From contig CAZFLK010000009.1 in assembly GCA_964519245.1 (NCBI GenBank), forward strand, positions 4,680-68,679: a stretch of DNA of 64,000 bases, in the 5' to 3' direction. Under the pieces are notes generated by a model, which had not been told where the DNA came from, ran no database searches, and saw nothing but the letters and a program-made list of their open reading frames with translations. Each line of letters starts with the position of its first letter. Positions within the stretch are counted from its first letter, which is position 1. A program made the translations under genes and the position numbers. This DNA comes from JAYPEY01 sp964519245. Its GTDB lineage: Bacteria > Verrucomicrobiota > Verrucomicrobiia > Limisphaerales > JAYPEY01. Shown here piece after piece: positions 11,260-21,446 of the stretch.

Positions 11260-11377
11260 AGAACATTAATGGTTACATAGATCAGGTTCGTATCTTTGAC
11301 AAGGCATTAGATGCCACGGAGATAGATTATGTACGCGAAGAAAGACTTGTTTCATGAGTAAAGCAAGNNNNNNNNNN
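11260..11377. other. Scaffold gap with chimeric contig end (LamG C-terminal fragment)
   Basis: Ten N occur at 11368-11377. The 108 bases before them (11260-11367) are visibly AT-richer than the surroundings and interrupt the minus-strand gene. Read on the plus strand they encode the tail of a LamG/concanavalin-like domain (NGYIDQVRIFDKALDATEID) followed by a stop. The 11-base word TGATGGTGGTC lies at 11249-11259, just before this segment, and again at 11378-11388, just after the N run. Removing one copy plus the insert deletes 129 bases, keeps frame and fuses the flanking coding sequence perfectly. I read this as a misjoined contig end rather than real sequence at this locus. Confidence 0.85.
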
Positions 11378-14228
11378 TGATGGTGGTCGCCGTGGTTGTC
11401 TCGCTGCGAACGTGAACCGTCAGGACATTGTTGACCGCATTGTAGATGGGCACGGCGCGGTCTGCGGTGACGCCGCCAAAATCGACAATATTGACTATCA
11501 AATCGTTACCGGCGGTTCCACCGGCCTTCGCGGTGAAAGCGAGGTCATTGTTCGGGCCCGGATAGCGAACGGCAACGCTCGCTGCAGTCCCGGCGGTTCC
11601 ACCAACGGTGGTGAGGTTGAAGTTCTGAGCGAAACCGCCGCCGAACGTCAGCACGTCCGACCCGTCGTTCGTCGGGTTGATGGTCATATCCAACGTCGTC
11701 GAATAGTCGGCGCGGAACGCGGCAATCGAGTTGGTGGCGATTGCGGTTCCATCGGCGAGATAATCGACGATGTTCTTCGCCGTGGTCACGTTTTCCTGAA
11801 TATAGAGGTCCAATGTCTTGGTTGGGCCATCATAGAAACCGGCAACGGGCAAGGTGGACGCGACGCCGAGGTTCCCGCGCTCGGTGCGGAACACGAGCGT
11901 CGGGACGGCTCCGGAAACGGCGAGCGCGGGGATGAAGCGCACGGTCAAACCGTTACCCGCGGTTCCGGCCGCGTCGGCCTGGAACAACATGTGACTGTTG
12001 GCCAAACCAAAGCGGCTGAACGCCTGGGCCACGGAGCCCGCCTCACCGCCCGAGGTGACCGGATCGGCGAACGCGGCGACAACCGCGGCGGCGTCTGTCG
12101 ATTCTTGATCAATATTGATGACGATCATCTTGGCCGCATTGGTGTAGGCGGCGACCGCCGCATTGCCGACGACGGATCCATCGTCAATGAAGCGGATCTC
12201 AACGTCGTTGAAGTCGGCTCCGGTAAACTTGGCGTTGAAGTTGACGTCGTTCTGTACGCCCAGAGGGTCGAGGTCCGCCGCGGCGAAGGTGGTGGCGGAG
12301 CCCCCGGCAGTCGCGATGCGCGAAAGGAGGATGTTGGTGATATTGGTCTCGCCGGTGATGCCTCCGAGAGGATTGGGCACAACCTCCACAATGCGGTTGG
12401 TCACCCATTGCCGCTCGACAAAGTTGTTCGTGAGGATGTTGCCGAAGCTGTAGGAGTAGGCGTTGGTGACAAACTGATTCGTGACAATGACATTGTTCGA
12501 GAGCGTGACGGTGGTGAACCGTTCCTGGGTGATATTGGTTCGGGTGATGATGAGGTCCGGGATGAGCGCCAGCATCGCCGCCGGATCGTTGGTGGTCTGA
12601 AAGGTGTTGGTGGTCAGGAGTTCCAGATCGAGCGTATTCAACGCGATCTCGCCGCCGACATCATTGGTGAAGTGGAAGAAATCCTGGAGGATGAGACCGG
12701 AGACATTCGTCCGATTGACGGTCAGGGTATTGGTGAACTGCCCGTCCAGGCCGTTGGCAAGGTTGAGCTCGTAGTCGTGGATATTCGCAGGCAGGAAGTA
12801 AAGTTCACCGCTGATGAAATTGCTGTCGACATTCGTCGCAATGTCATTGGTGGTTCGGGTCGCTCCATCGTCGGTGACGACGGTGTGGGTATAGTTGGTC
12901 TCACAGACGATGAGTTCCACCATGACGTCGTCGTTGGTGGACAACGTGCCGAAGGTTTCGAGCACCATGCTGGTGGAGCAGTTGACGAGGTTGGTCGTGA
13001 CGCGGAGTTCCTGCGTGAAGCGTGTCCGGTTGGTGGCCAGATTGCCGAAGGGAGGCACAAAATTGGTGGCGGCGACGACCGAGAGCTGGTCAACGAAGTT
13101 CGTGGTGGAGTTGAACACCCGCAGGACTTTGGCGTTGTCGATGGTGTAGTCGTAATTGGTGACGCTGTTGAATACAACGGTGACGTTGGTGACCGGCGTG
13201 ATGTCCGAAGGGAAACCGGGATAGGTGAGCGAGCGATTCGTCGTCGCTTCCAGAATGACGTTCGTGCGCGCCTCGATGATGTTGGCTCCGGGATACCGAG
13301 CAGCAACGGTTCCGGGCAGGTTGGTCGTGCTGTGGGTATCCTCCAGGAACGAGGCGAGGTCAAAAGTCTGCAACACGACCGGAGCCTCGGTGTTGGTCTG
13401 GAGCACATCGACGCCCACCGGGAAGGTTTCCACGTTGAAATTGTTCGTGCGGTATAGGTAGCGCAGCGCGCCGGCGTCATCGCGGGTGAGTCCGGTGAAG
13501 AAGGTTCCCACACCGAAACCGGCATTCAGGGCGCTGGCGATCGGGAAATTGTCACGGCCCGCGGGATCGACACGAACCTCGAGAGCTTCGTCCCAGGTAG
13601 GATTGGTAAACTGCTCCACACGGTAGGTGTAGAGGACGTTGTTGACGTGGGCTGAAGGGTTCAGCGTGATGGGGTCAAAGTTGCGGTTGATCACCCAAAA
13701 CGCGGTAATCGGCGTGGGCAGATTGAAGTCGCGGCGCTCACGGATCACCCAGGTGAAGCGAACGGGATCAGCCAGCCCCATCTGTTCGACCAACACGGCC
13801 AACGCCATCGATTTGATGTCGAGGAGATTCAGGGCCTGCGCCTGGAAATTGCGCCGTGTCGCGTCGAGCGGGAACTCGGACAAGTCGTCCGAGAAAGCGG
13901 AAACCGGTCCGACGTCGTTCAGGATCTTGATGGCGGCCTCGATCGCCCGGACGCCGTCCAATCCGAAGTATTGCAGGAAGGACTGGTCGTAACCATAGGT
14001 GAGCGTCGGCACATTCCAACGAAACTCCTCGCCCAGATTCAAGGGACCGCCGATATCGCCGGTGTAGGCCGGAGTTCCAATTCCGATCGGGGTTGCGTTT
14101 TGCCAGGCGAGAGCGGGGTTGGTCCCGCCGGCGGCAGGCGACGGCCCCTGCAGCGAAAACGCGGAAGCCGACTGCGCGGCGCCGACGATGAGCAGGGCCA
14201 GCCAAACTTTTTTCAATCCTCGAACCAT
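11378..14228 (-). CDS. N-terminal part of large modular surface protein split by an assembly gap
   Basis: ATG 14228 starts a signal peptide (LKKVWLALLIVGAAQSASAF). Residues of about 30-290 form a domain with features of a conserved verrucomicrobial exported protein (YGYDQSFLQYFGLDGVRAIE, then a region ending near DDAGALRYLYR). A long Thr/Asn-rich section follows, then several modules with the pattern GPNNDLAFTAKAGGTAGNDL followed by TTATTI or TTAKNI. The frame ends at the N run only because of the assembly defect; joined to 9210-11259 the protein would be 1629 residues. It begins 12 bases after the stop of the gene before it, so the two are likely co-transcribed. I do not know its function. 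The N-terminal domain might be enzymatic, but I see no catalytic motif. Confidence 0.8.
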
Positions 14229-14240
14229 ATGCCTGTCCTA

Positions 14241-16217
14241 TTAACGCTGGAGCACGACGCGATAGAATGCCGCCGCGTTGAAATTATTGAGATTTATCGA
14301 GGCCGTGCCGTCGTTGGCGAACTGCTGTCCGACCGCCGTCCAGTTGACCAAATCCGTGGAGGTTTCGATGATGTAGGATTGTCCGGCGCGAGCATTCCAA
14401 TTGAGTTGGATCTGGGCGCCGTTCATCTGGAGGCCGCTTTTCAGGGCGCTGGAAGCGTCGGTGGGATCGGTGCCGGCCAGGAACTCCTGAAGGTCAGTGG
14501 CGCCATCTCCATCAGAATCCGCGTTGGATGCAACAGGCCAATTTGCCGGCGAAACACCCCAGTGGGCCGCTTGCCAATCGTCTGGAATCCCGTCCTCGTT
14601 GCCATCAATTCCCCAAGTGCGGCCTGTCGATGCTGCAGACAAGACCGATTCGCGGCCATCGGCGAGTCGATACTGAAGACGGAACGAATGAGCCGAGTTG
14701 GCCGCGAGGCCGTCAACCATGCCGCGGTTGGAATCCGTGACGATCGCAGGCGTCGCCGCGCCGTCCACGTAAACACAGTATTCCACTCCGGGGTATCCGT
14801 GAAGCGCGGGCCAGCTGACGGCGATGGCGCCGCCATCCAGCGCATTGACGAACGGCGCGCTTGGAGTCGGCATTTCGCGGACGGCATCGAAACGCTTGAC
14901 GTAGATATCGAAGCTGGATCCGGAATTGAAGGAAGTCCAGACGGCCAGCATCCGGCCGATTCCGTCGGCGGCCACTGTGGCGTGCATCTGGGCGCTTAGG
15001 GTGCGAGCGGTGTTGATCTGGGTATCCGGGCCAAGGAAGTCGCCACCCGCATCCACGAAGCGGCCATAAACACCTTCCGCGGAGCCGTCCTGAGCAAAGG
15101 ATGTCCAGGTCGCGAGATGATCGTTGCCCAAGGTTTCAAGACTGATGTCGTACTGCGGCGCAGCGGCATGCGCGTTGACGCGAGTTTCGTCACCGAGCGG
15201 GGCCCCGGCTTCGTTGAAGCGACGGAGAAAAACGTCGTAACTCTGGCCGGAATCACTGAGGTGGCGTTGCGTCCAACCGATCGAGAAACCGCCGTTGTCC
15301 AATCCCGCGACCACGGGGCTGGAAGCGACAGCCGCAGTCTGGCTGACGCGGAATTCACTCCCCATCGGACTTCCGTCCGGTCCAAAAAGCCGGGCGTAGA
15401 CATGGATCCGATCCTCCACCCCGTCGCCAAAGTTGGCATCAGCCACGCCGGGGATGGATTTCACCAGAGGCAGATCTTCACTGATCCAGGTCACCACAAG
15501 ACCGCCGTTCGCCAAAGCCGCAACGGCCGGCGTTTGCTGGTTGTACTGCGTGGTTTGGTTGGCCTGAAAAACAGCGCCAACCCGCGCGCCGTGGGGCGCA
15601 AAGATTTGTCCGAAGATTCCCTGCATGCTGCCATCCTGCCCCATGCTGGACCAGGTCACGATCGCGTTGCCATTCTTGAGAATCGCAACGTCGGCATCGT
15701 GCTGATCATCTTTGGTGAACGAATTGATTCGGATCTCTGAGCCGCGAAAGGTTCCGTCAGGGGCCATGAAACGCGCCTGCACGTCGCGATCGCCGTTCAC
15801 CCGGCTTTGCCAGACAAAAATGGCGCCGCCATCGGGGAAAAGGGCGACGCGCGGGAACTCCTGATCGCCCGCGACCTGATCGTTGACGGAGAAAGCGGAG
15901 AAGGCGGGGAGCAACTGAGCATCAAGCGCCTGGGCGCGAATGCCGAAGCCGTCGTTGTCACCCAGGCTGTCCTGCCAGACAACCACGCCGCCGCTGGGCG
16001 ACACGGCAATATCCGGGTGAACCTGATCGCCCGGGAGCGTTGACAACAAAGGCGCGTCCTCACCGAGTGAATTGAAGACAGATTGCGCTGAAACGCCGTT
16101 TGCCAATGCGGTGACGCAAACCAGGGCGGCGAGCGCTTTCGCACTGAACGCAGAGCGGAGACGCGCCCTCCCATTGGTTCGGCCCACATTTTCCCGCCGT
16201 GAATGCGACGATTTCAT
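14241..16217 (-). CDS. Exported propeller-like protein with C-terminal verrucomicrobial module, 658 aa
   Basis: The frame opens at GTG 16295, but ATG 16217 (MKSSHSRRENVG) places a basic region and hydrophobic core (ALAALVCVTALANG, cut near VSAQS) at the usual spacing; ATG 16241 is also possible. The first 400 residues repeat the pattern 'hPxVAxxxxGGxxVxWxS' every 45-60 residues, suggesting a beta-propeller. A fibronectin-III-like stretch follows (ISWPALHGYPGVEYCVYVDG), then a thrombospondin-3-like calcium-binding segment (DSDGDGATDLQEFLAGTDP). It ends in the module IIETSTDLVNW...FYRVVLQR. This is the first gene of the surface-protein operon, with a putative promoter at 16330-16359 and the next gene 12 bases downstream. 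Role unknown; secreted or surface-attached. Confidence 0.8.
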   Translation of the reverse strand: MKSSHSRRENVGRTNGRARLRSAFSAKALAALVCVTALANGVSAQSVFNSLGEDAPLLSTLPGDQVHPDIAVSPSGGVVVWQDSLGDNDGFGIRAQALDAQLLPAFSAFSVNDQVAGDQEFPRVALFPDGGAIFVWQSRVNGDRDVQARFMAPDGTFRGSEIRINSFTKDDQHDADVAILKNGNAIVTWSSMGQDGSMQGIFGQIFAPHGARVGAVFQANQTTQYNQQTPAVAALANGGLVVTWISEDLPLVKSIPGVADANFGDGVEDRIHVYARLFGPDGSPMGSEFRVSQTAAVASSPVVAGLDNGGFSIGWTQRHLSDSGQSYDVFLRRFNEAGAPLGDETRVNAHAAAPQYDISLETLGNDHLATWTSFAQDGSAEGVYGRFVDAGGDFLGPDTQINTARTLSAQMHATVAADGIGRMLAVWTSFNSGSSFDIYVKRFDAVREMPTPSAPFVNALDGGAIAVSWPALHGYPGVEYCVYVDGAATPAIVTDSNRGMVDGLAANSAHSFRLQYRLADGRESVLSAASTGRTWGIDGNEDGIPDDWQAAHWGVSPANWPVASNADSDGDGATDLQEFLAGTDPTDASSALKSGLQMNGAQIQLNWNARAGQSYIIETSTDLVNWTAVGQQFANDGTASINLNNFNAAAFYRVVLQR

Positions 16218-16551
16218 ACTAGTAAGCGGTTTGGAAATCATGCTTTTGGTACGGCTTGCCCTGGTTGAGGAGACAAATCGCCGCTGGGTGGCCACATATT
16301 GTCAACGCATACGCAATGTGAATACATTGTATTTACACAGCAGTTACCGTGTTTGTCAAATAAAAGGTCATCGCATTCGACCTGAAGGCGTCATCCGACC
16401 ACCCGGGGCGAGTTGCGCTGGATTTCAGGCTGGTTCGTGTTGTGTTCATGCAAGGACTGGAGATTCGTAAAGGAACCCAAAGCCGAGCCCGAAGGCTTCC
16501 TGACGCGACGCGGCGGCAGCGAAGCTTGAGGTCCGAGCAAATGAGGACGCT
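16218..16551. other. Intergenic region between secretin gene and surface-protein operon
   Basis: This spacer holds the AT-richest sequence nearby (about 16300-16375) inside otherwise GC-rich DNA, which fits a promoter. I found no convincing rho-independent terminator after the secretin stop at 16552, so read-through from the pilus operon is possible. Confidence 0.5.
16330..16359 (-). promoter_or_regulatory. Putative sigma-70-type promoter of the surface-protein operon
   Basis: On the minus strand TTGACA (16359-16354) is followed after 18 bases by TAAATA (16335-16330), within an AT-rich island upstream of the four-gene operon. The -35 matches the consensus exactly; the -10 is weaker. A start site near 16323 would give a leader of about 105 bases to ATG 16217. 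This is pattern matching only. Confidence 0.4.
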
Positions 16552-19500
16552 TTACCAGCCTCCCCGGTAATTGCGATCCGCTTCCACCCATGCCGGTTGC
16601 GGCGGAATGGGATTGGTGCCAAAGGGCAATTCCTCGTCGGTGTTGACCCGGTTACCCGCGGGATCGACAATCGTCGGGGTCACAAAAATGATCAGGTTCT
16701 TTTTGCTGGTCGACTTCGACTCGGAACGGAAGAGTCTGCCCATGAGCGGGAGGTCGCCCAGCACCGGGATGCGGTCCTTGACATTACGCACATCCTCGGC
16801 AATCAAGCCGCCCAGGACAATTGTCTGGCCGTCCCAGATGATGGCGCTGGTCACCACACTGCGAACACGAAAGCGGGGCAAGGCGAGAATACCCTGCAAG
16901 GGGACGCCGACCGCGCCCGCGGCCACGGATTGCGCCTGCGGCACGAAAGGACCTGGATCATCAAATCCGATGAACTCGGTGAAGTTCGGAATCAATGTCA
17001 TCTGGACCGAAAAGCCATCCGAGGAAACGTAAGGCAACACGTCGAGCGTCGGACCCAACGGAACGGATACGGGTTGGAAGCTGATCTGAGCGCCGATGGC
17101 GCCGCCGCCGCCGAAACCACCGCCAGCGCCGCCGCCGCCACCGCCGGCCGAAGTTTGCTGGGCGTTGCCGCCCGTCGGAATCGAGGCCAGGTCAATCACG
17201 GCAACCTGCGCCTGACGACCGGAGAGCGTGGTCACGCGGGGAGCGGACAAGACATCGACGCCATCGCGATTCTCCAGTGCATGGAGCACAACCTTGAACT
17301 GCGGATCGGTTAGGATGCCGGTCAAGGAAGCCAACGTTGGCATGGATCCCTGACCGCCGCCGATACCGATCTGGTTGCGCACACCCGCGGTCAGGAAGCT
17401 GTCGGATGCCTGAGGCGGAACCAATGTTCCCAACTGCGCACCCTGTTGGTTGCCGCCGCCGGCGCCGCCGGCGCCGCCCTGCCCTACTACGCCGGGCACA
17501 CCGGGAAATGTTCCCACAGGGTTGGCGCGACTCGGCTGCCCCGCAAAGGAAGGCTGGGTGCCGCCGGAACCGATGAGTCCGCTACCCAGAATGATGTTGC
17601 CCAGGAACCAGTCGAATCCAATTCCCCGATTATCCTGCTGGGTGACTTCAGCAAACTTCGCCTCGATGGTCACCATCGGTGGAGACAAGCTGAGAATTTC
17701 AATGGCGTTCTGGATGATCTCGAGATCCTGTATCGAGGCCCGTACCATCAGGACACCGTTGCGGTCATTGAAGAAGACCTGGGTTTGAGGCCCAAGGTTG
17801 ACGCCCGAGGCGCCAAAGAAACCGCGGACCATGTTGGCAATCTCGGACACCGCATTGGTGCGGGTCACAAAGCGAAGTCCACCGCCGCCGCCGCCACCGC
17901 CGCCGCCGCCGCCTGCCGCGCCGCCGCCGCCGCCGCCTGCTCCGCCGCCGCCTGCTCCGCCGCCGCCTGCTCCAGTCACTGACACTCGCGGAATCGCAAA
18001 GCCGCCACCACCGCCGCCTTGGCCGCCGCCTTGGCCGCCGCCCTGACCGCCGCCACCGCCGCCCTGGCCGCCGCCGCCGCCGCCCTGACCACCACCACCG
18101 CCACCGCCACCGACGGAGAAGGAGGTGATGTCGAGGCCGGTAACGCTTTCAAGACCCTGCATGAAGGTGTTCGGATCCACCTTGAAGATGCGGGTGAACA
18201 GTTGCGGGGAATCGGTGGACTTCTGCGTGAACACAACCGCGTAGTCTTCGACAATCATCTTGATCGGCTCCGAGGCCGTCTTGGTGATGGCGTCGATGGC
18301 ATCAATCAAAAGAAGATCATGAATGGGCGGATCAATTCGGATAAGAATTTCCGTTTCGAGGTCGATGGCCTCGATGCCGCCGGCGTCAGCGCCGCCGATG
18401 GGCTGACCAAAGGCGTCCAGTGGCTGAAGGCCCGGAGCTGCGCCGGGCAGACCGCCGAAGGGGTCGGCTCCGAACGGATCTTCTCCGCCGCCCAGAGCGG
18501 GATCACCGGGTATACCGCCGCCGCCGCCACCCGTGCCGGTAGGGGCATCATCCAGGTAAGGATTGATGATGAAGTTGATGCCCTTTCCAGACGGATCCTT
18601 GGCTCGCACTTCATCGGCCAGGAAGCGGACAACCTCGCCAAGGGGAAGCTCGGGAAACTCCAGCTTGTCGATGGTGATCGTATTCAGCTTGCGCAGAATT
18701 GCCTGACGACGGCGACTGGTTGTGTTGACCGTGTTCGTGCGAAAATAGGGATTCGGCTCCGGCAGCGCGGCGCTCTTGAGCGGCAACCCCTCATTCCAGG
18801 AACGCTCAACTTCCACCAGACGCTCTTTCTGCATCGCGTCGCGTTTGCGCGCCTCATCGCCATACTCGGCCTCCTGAATGAGGCTCAGATAGTAGTAGGC
18901 GGGCTTGGCGGCGGGGTCCATTTCAATGGCCTGGCGCAGCTTTTTCTTGGCCTCATCGAGGAGCCGCATCTCGTAGAGCATCTTGCCATCTTGAATCAGG
19001 GCCGACACCTCAACCTTCTTGGCCCGATAGGCGGGCAACTTGTCGACGACATCCTGACTCGGCATGTACGGCTCATGCTCTTTCTCGGTGGCCAGAACGT
19101 ACGCCTTCTGGTCTCGCGCGGTGGCGCTTTTCGGATCAAACTTGAGCAGTTTATCCATCTGGTTCGCGGCGGCCGGGAAGTCGCGTTGCTCGAAGCTGGC
19201 CTGAGAAAGAGCAAGCCTTGATTGGGTCAACCCTTCGATGGCCGCACGATACTCGGCCTCGACATTGACACCGCCCAACCGATCAACCAAGCGAGTGGAC
19301 TCCTCATATAAGAGCGCCGCCGCCTCGTAGTCTCCCTCATTCTGAAGGCCTTGAGCCTTGGCGATGTTCGCCTTGAGCAAAAGAGTGGTTTCCTGTCTCC
19401 GCAGAGCCTCTTCCTCGGCGGCCTTGACCGGGTCAATCTGCGCCATCAGCGCGCCTCCGGAAAGGGCCAAACCAAGCAGGCTAAGAATCAATGGGATTAA

Positions 19501-19578
19501 CCGCGGGTGTTTGCTGGATCTACGAATCGATGGACAACGCATAAGTAAGTTGGTCTGGTCCGGTTTGGGTCGGGTCAC
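16552..19578 (-). CDS. Secretin-family outer-membrane channel, Amuc_1098-like, 1008 aa
   Basis: This is the outer-membrane ring subunit of a type IV pilus-like system. A signal anchor (LIPLILSLLGLALSGGALMA) is followed by a TPR-like helical region (about 60-240), N-domains (about 290-480), a very glycine-rich segment (about 488-567) and a secretin core (about 570-985) with IEAKFAEVTQQDNRGIGFDW and the late segment IIWDGQTIVLGGLIAEDV. ATG 19578 overlaps the upstream stop by four bases (ATGA); an internal Met at residue 13 is an alternative. Length, TPR prefix and gene order match the Amuc_1098 type rather than classic PilQ. It is the last gene of the pilus operon. Confidence 0.88.
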   Translation of the reverse strand: MTRPKPDQTNLLMRCPSIRRSSKHPRLIPLILSLLGLALSGGALMAQIDPVKAAEEEALRRQETTLLLKANIAKAQGLQNEGDYEAAALLYEESTRLVDRLGGVNVEAEYRAAIEGLTQSRLALSQASFEQRDFPAAANQMDKLLKFDPKSATARDQKAYVLATEKEHEPYMPSQDVVDKLPAYRAKKVEVSALIQDGKMLYEMRLLDEAKKKLRQAIEMDPAAKPAYYYLSLIQEAEYGDEARKRDAMQKERLVEVERSWNEGLPLKSAALPEPNPYFRTNTVNTTSRRRQAILRKLNTITIDKLEFPELPLGEVVRFLADEVRAKDPSGKGINFIINPYLDDAPTGTGGGGGGIPGDPALGGGEDPFGADPFGGLPGAAPGLQPLDAFGQPIGGADAGGIEAIDLETEILIRIDPPIHDLLLIDAIDAITKTASEPIKMIVEDYAVVFTQKSTDSPQLFTRIFKVDPNTFMQGLESVTGLDITSFSVGGGGGGGGQGGGGGGQGGGGGGQGGGQGGGQGGGGGGFAIPRVSVTGAGGGGAGGGGAGGGGGGAAGGGGGGGGGGGGLRFVTRTNAVSEIANMVRGFFGASGVNLGPQTQVFFNDRNGVLMVRASIQDLEIIQNAIEILSLSPPMVTIEAKFAEVTQQDNRGIGFDWFLGNIILGSGLIGSGGTQPSFAGQPSRANPVGTFPGVPGVVGQGGAGGAGGGNQQGAQLGTLVPPQASDSFLTAGVRNQIGIGGGQGSMPTLASLTGILTDPQFKVVLHALENRDGVDVLSAPRVTTLSGRQAQVAVIDLASIPTGGNAQQTSAGGGGGGAGGGFGGGGAIGAQISFQPVSVPLGPTLDVLPYVSSDGFSVQMTLIPNFTEFIGFDDPGPFVPQAQSVAAGAVGVPLQGILALPRFRVRSVVTSAIIWDGQTIVLGGLIAEDVRNVKDRIPVLGDLPLMGRLFRSESKSTSKKNLIIFVTPTIVDPAGNRVNTDEELPFGTNPIPPQPAWVEADRNYRGGW
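17877..18115. repeat. GCC/CCG low-complexity tract inside the secretin gene
   Basis: About 240 bases are almost entirely GCC, CCG and CCA triplets, encoding a run of about 80 residues that are nearly all Gly with some Gln and Ala. Triplet slippage here would change linker length without changing frame. It lies between the N-domains and the secretin core. Confidence 0.85.
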
Positions 19579-20432
19579 GGCACAGGCGCCGTGTTGGAAT
19601 CAATGGGGATCTCGTACCGCTTCCCGTTGCGCACGGCGGACAATACAACCAGCGTCTCCGAGATGGCAACGATATTGTAACGTTCCCCTTCGAGAGTGAT
19701 CTCATCGCCCTCGCGCTTGGCTTTGAAGTCGGTGTCAGCGACATCGTAGCGAAGGTCTACAAGATGGGAACGGACGTCTTCGTAGGGCGCGTCCACTGCC
19801 AAGGCAATGGTATCGACCATGTCCTGGCCATCCGTGTCGCGCATCCCGAGCACAAATCCGGTTGGGCTTACCGGATCACCTTCGACGCCCTTGAGATACA
19901 TTTCCACGGTCTGTTCCCCATATGGCCATTCACCCAATTTGCCATCAATGCCGGCGTATTTGCCGACCGGGCGAGGCGGACGCCCGCGCTTGGAGACGGC
20001 ATCCTGCTGATGAAACTTGAACGAGTAGCGCATTCGCTCCGGGTTGTTCCCGACCGGCTTGTCGAAGCTGATGGTGAAAAGCAGGGGCTTGATGCCGGTG
20101 ACCGTCAGCGCGCCTACCCCGGCCTCGGAACCTTCCCGAACGGGGAATCGGAGGCCCGCGGCGGTTTCTTTCCAAAGAACCGGGTTGAACAGCCGATGCT
20201 CCCCGTCAATCTGCGTCGGGGGCGGGTTCGAAATCACCGACAGCCTGCTTTCAAGGCCGGCGGCGACGTCGTAGTTGACGCTGGAACCGCCGGAGGAACC
20301 GGCTTCGAAGTCCGCCTGCAGCTCCTTCTTGACCTTGTTGACTTTGACGGTCAGGAGGCCGGCGGCTGCGGCGAGACCGATCAACACAATGCTCAGAATG
20401 ATCTTCTCGTAATGACGCTTGAGGAATCCCAT
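19575..20432 (-). CDS. Amuc_1099-like pilus-system inner-membrane protein, 285 aa
   Basis: A single N-terminal membrane segment (IILSIVLIGLAAAAGLLTV) precedes a periplasmic domain of about 250 residues with beta-rich character (YNIVAISETLVVLSAVRNGK near the end), suggesting a PilP-like or secretin-docking role. Recognition rests on position between the Amuc_1100-like and secretin genes, size and topology; the family is poorly characterised. Its stop overlaps the secretin start by four bases, implying translational coupling. It begins 6 bases after the previous stop. Confidence 0.75.
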   Translation of the reverse strand: MGFLKRHYEKIILSIVLIGLAAAAGLLTVKVNKVKKELQADFEAGSSGGSSVNYDVAAGLESRLSVISNPPPTQIDGEHRLFNPVLWKETAAGLRFPVREGSEAGVGALTVTGIKPLLFTISFDKPVGNNPERMRYSFKFHQQDAVSKRGRPPRPVGKYAGIDGKLGEWPYGEQTVEMYLKGVEGDPVSPTGFVLGMRDTDGQDMVDTIALAVDAPYEDVRSHLVDLRYDVADTDFKAKREGDEITLEGERYNIVAISETLVVLSAVRNGKRYEIPIDSNTAPVP

Positions 20433-20438
20433 GACGGT

Positions 20439-21422
<984 letters not shown>

Positions 21423-21446
21423 GACGGGAAATCGTTTCGCTCGAGT

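Noticed and set aside
11412..13457. 681-residue plus-strand open frame
   Set aside because: Antisense to the N-terminal part of the split surface protein; composition of a shadow frame.
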